A stretch of DNA of 64,000 bases, taken from contig JAGBIY010000051.1 of assembly GCA_017934745.1 (NCBI GenBank), positions 62,001-126,000 on the forward strand, written 5' to 3'. A model generated the notes under the pieces. It saw nothing but the letters and a program-made list of their open reading frames with translations, was not told the origin of the DNA and searched no databases. The position numbers were made by a program, and so were the translations under genes. Every line of letters begins with the position of its first letter. Position 1 is the stretch's first letter. Source of the DNA: Treponema sp. (GTDB lineage Bacteria; Spirochaetota; Spirochaetia; Treponematales; Treponemataceae). This document shows, one piece after another, positions 60,558 to 64,000 of the stretch.

Positions 60558-61463
60558 CTACTCTTCGTCATCCGGGATGTCGGCCTCGATGGAGTTGGCT
60601 TCCTTCAGCTCGTTGTTGAGTCTGTCGTAGAGTTCCCTCGCGTGCTCCAGAAGCGGCCCCGGCTTCTCCTTGTTGGACTTTCCGATTCCGAAGATGCGCG
60701 CGATTGAGCGTTTGTTCTCTCCGAATTTCTTGAAGCGCAGGTTCATGTCCTTCGTCTGCCCGTACTTGTACTCAAGGATGGCGTTCATGTAGATGATTCC
60801 GTTGTAGCCGTAGTTGAAGTCGGTGTCGGGTCCGTATGACGGGAGGTTTCCGACAGGCTCCGTCCCCATCTGCTCGTTTATGAGGGTCTGTCCGTAGAAG
60901 AAGAGCGACTTCTTGTAGAACATCTTTGAGATGTAGTCGTAGTTGTGCCCCGGAACCTTCTTGTTCAACTCGTCGCAGAGCCAGGCGAGACGCACGGAGA
61001 GCATGGCGCGCTTGAAGGTCGGGGAATACGCGAGGTCGATTTTCTCGTAGGAGAGGAGCGCGAGATAGTACATGGCGGCTCCGTCCAAGAGCGTCCTGTC
61101 GCGCCTCAGGTCGTAGTTCGGGAAGATGGCCTTCACAGCGTTCTGCCTGTTCAAGTCGTCGTCGCGGAGGGCGTTCAGGCTGGCCTTGTCGTCCTTTATC
61201 GCCATGAAATCCGACCAGAGGAGAGCCAAATGGCAGCGGGGGCACGCGCCCACGGAATAGATGAGCGGAAAGACCTCGCCGAATTTCGCGGTCGGAACGT
61301 ACAGGCGGTGAAGCTCGTCGGTCAACTCGCCCGCGTTCACGCGTCCCTTGAAAAGCTCCTCCTTTTCGAATTCCCTGTTGCAGACAGGACAGAGGCACTT
61401 GTCCTTCGACCTGAAAGAGATTTTTCCAGGCTTCTTAACTTCTGGCTCTTTTTTTCTTAGCAT
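60558..61463 (-). CDS. DUF2225 family protein
   Basis: 301 residues. CPVCNREFEKEEL near the N-terminus and GACPRCHLALLWSDF (about 85-100) form a zinc-ribbon-like cysteine set, the signature of DUF2225. The remainder is helical (LAWLCDELNKKVPGHNYDYISKMFY) with a TPR-like look. The family is frequent in spirochaetes and clostridia; its function is not known. GGAG precedes the ATG, directly after acpS. A lysine-rich N-terminal stretch is present. Confidence 0.8.
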   Translation of the reverse strand: MLRKKEPEVKKPGKISFRSKDKCLCPVCNREFEKEELFKGRVNAGELTDELHRLYVPTAKFGEVFPLIYSVGACPRCHLALLWSDFMAIKDDKASLNALRDDDLNRQNAVKAIFPNYDLRRDRTLLDGAAMYYLALLSYEKIDLAYSPTFKRAMLSVRLAWLCDELNKKVPGHNYDYISKMFYKKSLFFYGQTLINEQMGTEPVGNLPSYGPDTDFNYGYNGIIYMNAILEYKYGQTKDMNLRFKKFGENKRSIARIFGIGKSNKEKPGPLLEHARELYDRLNNELKEANSIEADIPDDEE

Positions 61464-61468
61464 TTTCT

Positions 61469-61879
61469 TCAGTTCTCCTTTTTCCCACCGGTTTCTATTA
61501 CGACGAAAGCCGTCGCATATTCCTTCTCGTGGCTTATTGAAACGTGGACGAGAAAATCATCGCCCGTGATATCTGAAATCCGTTCAAGTGTCTTCTTCCC
61601 AAAATAAAATTCCGGTTTTCCGCTTGAATCGTTGACTATTCCGAAGTCGGAAAGCTCAAGCCCCACAAAACCTGTTCCCAGGGCCTTGGAAAAAGCCTCC
61701 TTCGCGGCGAACCTGGCGGCGTAGTGCTCGGAAAGGGACTGGATTCTCCTCTCAAGGGATTTTGAATCGACTTCCACTATTTCCCTCTCGTTGAAGAACC
61801 TGCTTATCAAATTCGGGTTCCTCACCCATTTTGAGAAACGGGAAACTTTCGATATGTCAGTGCCGATTCCGAATACCAT
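61469..61879 (-). CDS. acpS: Holo-[acyl-carrier-protein] synthase
   Basis: 136 residues from the ATG at 61879, with GGAGGGGG upstream; an upstream GTG/ATG choice would add ten residues not found in the family. GIGTDISKVSRF holds the metal-binding Asp and FAAKEAFSKALGTGF the second site. It transfers phosphopantetheine from CoA to ACP, activating fatty-acid synthesis. The stop lies 5 nt before the DUF2225 gene. Confidence 0.94.
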   Translation of the reverse strand: MVFGIGTDISKVSRFSKWVRNPNLISRFFNEREIVEVDSKSLERRIQSLSEHYAARFAAKEAFSKALGTGFVGLELSDFGIVNDSSGKPEFYFGKKTLERISDITGDDFLVHVSISHEKEYATAFVVIETGGKKEN

Positions 61880-61895
61880 GCCCCCTCCATCAGAG

Positions 61896-62963
61896 TCAGT
61901 CGTCAACATCCCCGGCCGCGGAATTCTCGGCAGGGGATGCCTCGACAGGCGACTCGTCCACTCTCTTATTTTCGACCTGAACGGCTTTTGTATTGAACGT
62001 AACGGAAATATTCTTGTATATTTCTCCGGTCAACTCAAGATTCGAAGGCACGTTTATCGTCACGGGAAGGTTGTATTTTCCCGCGGAGCGGACGGACGAG
62101 CAATCAACGACGATGAAATCCTTCGGAACAGAGAACGAGTCGACATCGCTCTTGTTCCCGTGTATGTCGACAGACACGCTTCCGACCATTTTTGAAATCT
62201 CCACGGCAGGATTCACGTTCTTGTATGTCACTGGAACCAAATCTATCGTCCTGGTCGCCTTTATTGGGACGATTTCCACCTCAACGCTCACGGACTCGTC
62301 GGAAATCTCGGAGAGGAAGAGGGTGTCCTCAATCCCCACGTCCTCGTTCTTGAAACTCGTCCTCGCGTTCGTCACGTTCACGACTTTCGTCTGCACGAAA
62401 TTCTTCCCTTCGATTATGGACTTCGGCCCCCGCACCATTACCCTCGAAGGCTCGATGAGAATCGACTTCAGCTCGTAGCCGCTGGCGGGCTTGCCGGAAA
62501 TGACAGGCTCCACGTCTATGAATCCCGTTATGATTTGGTCGACCTCGATTTCGACGTGGCTCGGAGTGCAGCCCGTCTGGAGGAGTATCGAACTTTTCGC
62601 GCGGTCGGAAAGGCGCAGGAGCACCGGCAGATTCTGGATTCCGCTAGAGGAGACGTATGACAAATCTATGTACGGCGTGAAATCTGAAGAGTCGAACATC
62701 TCCGCGTTCTCGCCCTTGAGCGTTATCTGTATGTACTGTGTTGACGGCGGTCCCGACTGCAAAAAGCCGTTGGAGTTGTTCTTCTCGATTTGCAGTTCCG
62801 CGTTTATCGTCTTCGTCTCGACTTTCTGGCTGTTGTAGACCCAAACAATCAGGCACGATATGGCGAAGCAAGTCACCAACGCAGGGAGGTCCACCTTCTT
62901 CTCCCTGACGAGCCTCCTGACAAGTTCGTAAAAATCGCTTCTCAATGTCTTAAACGTTTTCAT
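61896..62963 (-). CDS. YbbR-domain protein (CdaR-like regulator of CdaA)
   Basis: 355 residues. One N-terminal membrane helix (about 27-43, ALVTCFAISCLIVWVY) anchors the protein; the rest should be outside the cytoplasm. At least three YbbR-type beta repeats follow, recognised by spaced segments such as GFIDVEPVISGKPASGYEL, VMVRGPKSII and TIDLVPVTYKNVNPAVE. In Firmicutes the equivalent CdaR binds and tunes the diadenylate cyclase CdaA. Here it directly follows cdaA with a 14-nt overlap, so the pair is likely functional. The C-terminal 30 residues are acidic and disordered. Confidence 0.88.
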   Translation of the reverse strand: MKTFKTLRSDFYELVRRLVREKKVDLPALVTCFAISCLIVWVYNSQKVETKTINAELQIEKNNSNGFLQSGPPSTQYIQITLKGENAEMFDSSDFTPYIDLSYVSSSGIQNLPVLLRLSDRAKSSILLQTGCTPSHVEIEVDQIITGFIDVEPVISGKPASGYELKSILIEPSRVMVRGPKSIIEGKNFVQTKVVNVTNARTSFKNEDVGIEDTLFLSEISDESVSVEVEIVPIKATRTIDLVPVTYKNVNPAVEISKMVGSVSVDIHGNKSDVDSFSVPKDFIVVDCSSVRSAGKYNLPVTINVPSNLELTGEIYKNISVTFNTKAVQVENKRVDESPVEASPAENSAAGDVDD

Positions 62964-63756
62964 CGCTGGCCCCTTTGTTTCCGTTCTTCGCTTTGTCGCT
63001 GTTCAAGAGCTTGTCCAAAGTCGGGATTACCTGGTCGACGGACAAGTCGTAGTCGAATTTGGAGTCGTATGCGAGGCTTATGGCTCCTGTCTCCTCTGAC
63101 ACGATGAGGACGACGGCGTCGGTCTGCTCGCTCGTTCCGATGGCGGCGCGGTGCCTCGTTCCGAACGTCTTCTTGAGGTCGTTTCGCGACGTGAGAGGAA
63201 GAAAGCATCCAGCGGCGATTATCTTGTCCTCGCGGATTATGCAGGCCGCGTCGTGCAGGGCTGTCTCGAACGAGAAAATCGTCAGGAGAAGGGCGGACGA
63301 GATGTCGGCGTTCAGCTTGGTTCCCGTCTCGATAAGGTGGTCGAGGTTCGTACCCCTCTCGAAGACGACGAGCATTCCCTTCTTGCGCTTTGAAAGCTCC
63401 TCGGCCGCCTTCACTATGTCGTAGGCGTAGGTGTGGCGGGTGTCCTTCTGGAGGAAGCTCAGGTTCATCTGCCCTATCTTCTGTATGAATTTCTTGATTT
63501 CGTCCTGGAATATGAGGACTATGCTGATGGCCAACGCAGGCGTCAGTTTTCCGAGAATGAACATCATGACCTCAAGCCGAAGCACGAAGACGACGATGTA
63601 GACGGCGATTATGACAAGCGCGGCGCGGATAATCTGCAGTGTGTTCGTCTTGACGAGAATCTGGTAAATCGCGTACAGGATTCCCGTCAGCACGCAGATG
63701 TCCAAAAAAGGCTCTATCGCGAAGTAGGCGTTCTTGAACCCCTCAAATGCAGGCAT
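62950..63756 (-). CDS. cdaA: Diadenylate cyclase CdaA (DisA_N/DAC domain)
   Basis: 268 residues from the ATG at 63756, with GGAGG upstream. Three N-terminal membrane helices (about 15-85) precede the DAC domain. ALHDAACIIREDKIIAAGCFLPL and GTRHRAAIGTSEQTDAVVLIVSEETGAIS are the two active-site blocks. The usual DGA triplet reads DAA; the RHR triplet is intact. The enzyme joins two ATP into c-di-AMP, a signal for potassium and wall homeostasis. It overlaps folP upstream by 14 nt and the YbbR gene downstream by 14 nt. Confidence 0.92.
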   Translation of the reverse strand: MPAFEGFKNAYFAIEPFLDICVLTGILYAIYQILVKTNTLQIIRAALVIIAVYIVVFVLRLEVMMFILGKLTPALAISIVLIFQDEIKKFIQKIGQMNLSFLQKDTRHTYAYDIVKAAEELSKRKKGMLVVFERGTNLDHLIETGTKLNADISSALLLTIFSFETALHDAACIIREDKIIAAGCFLPLTSRNDLKKTFGTRHRAAIGTSEQTDAVVLIVSEETGAISLAYDSKFDYDLSVDQVIPTLDKLLNSDKAKNGNKGASDENV

Positions 63757-64000
63757 CTTCTTTCCTCCCAAACCTGATTTTCTCAAAAACAGACAGAATT
63801 TTCAGAGTGTCCACCGTCTCCTTCACGTCGTGCACGCGGACGAACGAAGCTCCGTGGAGCACCGACAGCAAATCGGCGGCAAGAGTCCCGGCAAGCCTCC
63901 CGTCCACATCGCGCCCGGTCACGCTCCCGATGCACGACTTCCTCGAAAGCGCCATGAGAACGGGATACCTTCCACCGCACAGTTCCCCGGAGCGCGCCAT
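63743..64000 (-). CDS. folP: Dihydropteroate synthase (5' end outside window)
   Basis: Only the last 85 residues are present. They match the C-terminal barrel part of DHPS: PVLMALSRKSCIG (the SRK phosphate-binding site) and GASFVRVHDVKETVDTLKI (RVHDV). The enzyme joins p-aminobenzoate to the pterin precursor of folate. The start lies beyond the right edge. The stop overlaps the cdaA start, so it heads or continues the operon that runs to truA. Confidence 0.9.
   Translation of the reverse strand: MARSGELCGGRYPVLMALSRKSCIGSVTGRDVDGRLAGTLAADLLSVLHGASFVRVHDVKETVDTLKILSVFEKIRFGRKEDACI

Noticed and set aside
1..64000. tRNA or rRNA genes
   Set aside because: I scanned the intergenic gaps for GTTCGAATC-type T-arms and paired acceptor ends and found none that fold; a dedicated search could still find one.

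Overview
The window reads as chromosomal DNA of a host-associated treponeme (Spirochaetota). The main evidence is a sheath-type flagellar filament protein FlaA with a signal peptide, a spirochaete-type degenerate radical-SAM/SPASM protein, several short Treponema-style lipoproteins, two large outer-membrane barrel proteins and a partner-switching regulatory trio. GC content is moderate in most genes, with one clearly AT-rich island at about 48.6-50.1 kb. The species cannot be fixed from the sequence. No rRNA, tRNA or CRISPR array was recognised.

Layout. 1-3.3 kb (-): a DinG-type helicase with an N-terminal RadC/JAB-like domain, running off the left edge, coupled to an alarmone-synthetase-like protein with TPRs. 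3.4-4.7 kb (-): flaA with its own promoter and terminator. 4.7-13.1 kb (-): a probable operon for building and attaching an unusual glycan or acyl-sugar: spiro-SPASM protein, GT2-like glycosyltransferase, a three-domain SpsF/PseG/methyltransferase fusion, an ATP-grasp ligase, then a murein amidase and a GerMN lipoprotein. 13.1-16.7 kb (+): xseA-xseB-mutL. 16.7-18.3 kb (-): TPR protein with an intragenic minisatellite. 18.4-24.3 kb (+): TPR membrane protein, phosphoesterase, ParB-like protein, then PP2C phosphatase, anti-anti-sigma factor and anti-sigma kinase. 24.4-25.6 kb (-) a glycosyltransferase, divergent from a DEAD-box helicase (+). 26.9-35.4 kb (+): smc, two envelope proteins, a SIMPL lipoprotein, serS, AI-2E-family permease. 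35.4-37.0 kb (-): two proteins of unknown function. 37.1-40.0 kb (+): aconitase and a ComFB-domain protein. 40.1-43.4 kb (-): mini-Fur regulator, acetolactate synthase, secreted protein. 43.4-44.2 kb (+) rlpA. 44.3-46.6 kb (-): lipoprotein and acyl-CoA synthetase. 46.9-48.2 kb (+) thiI. 48.2-50.1 kb: accessory patch with a repeat array, an IS3 transposase remnant, gene debris and an AT-rich membrane-protein gene. 50.1-55.3 kb (-): two outer-membrane proteins, a 151-bp palindromic element and a GT4 glycosyltransferase. 55.4-58.2 kb (+): family-4 uracil-DNA glycosylase and priA. 58.2-59.7 kb: nitroreductase (-) and ZIP transporter (+). 59.7-64 kb (-): folP-cdaA-ybbR-acpS-DUF2225-truA.

Themes. 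Envelope and flagellar sheath biogenesis, a cluster of DNA-repair genes (dinG, xseAB, mutL, udg, priA, smc) and nucleotide second messengers (alarmone synthetase-like, CdaA, ComFB). Several divergently oriented genes carry a -10 hexamer only 5-9 nt before the start codon and lack a ribosome-binding site, so leaderless transcripts look common here.
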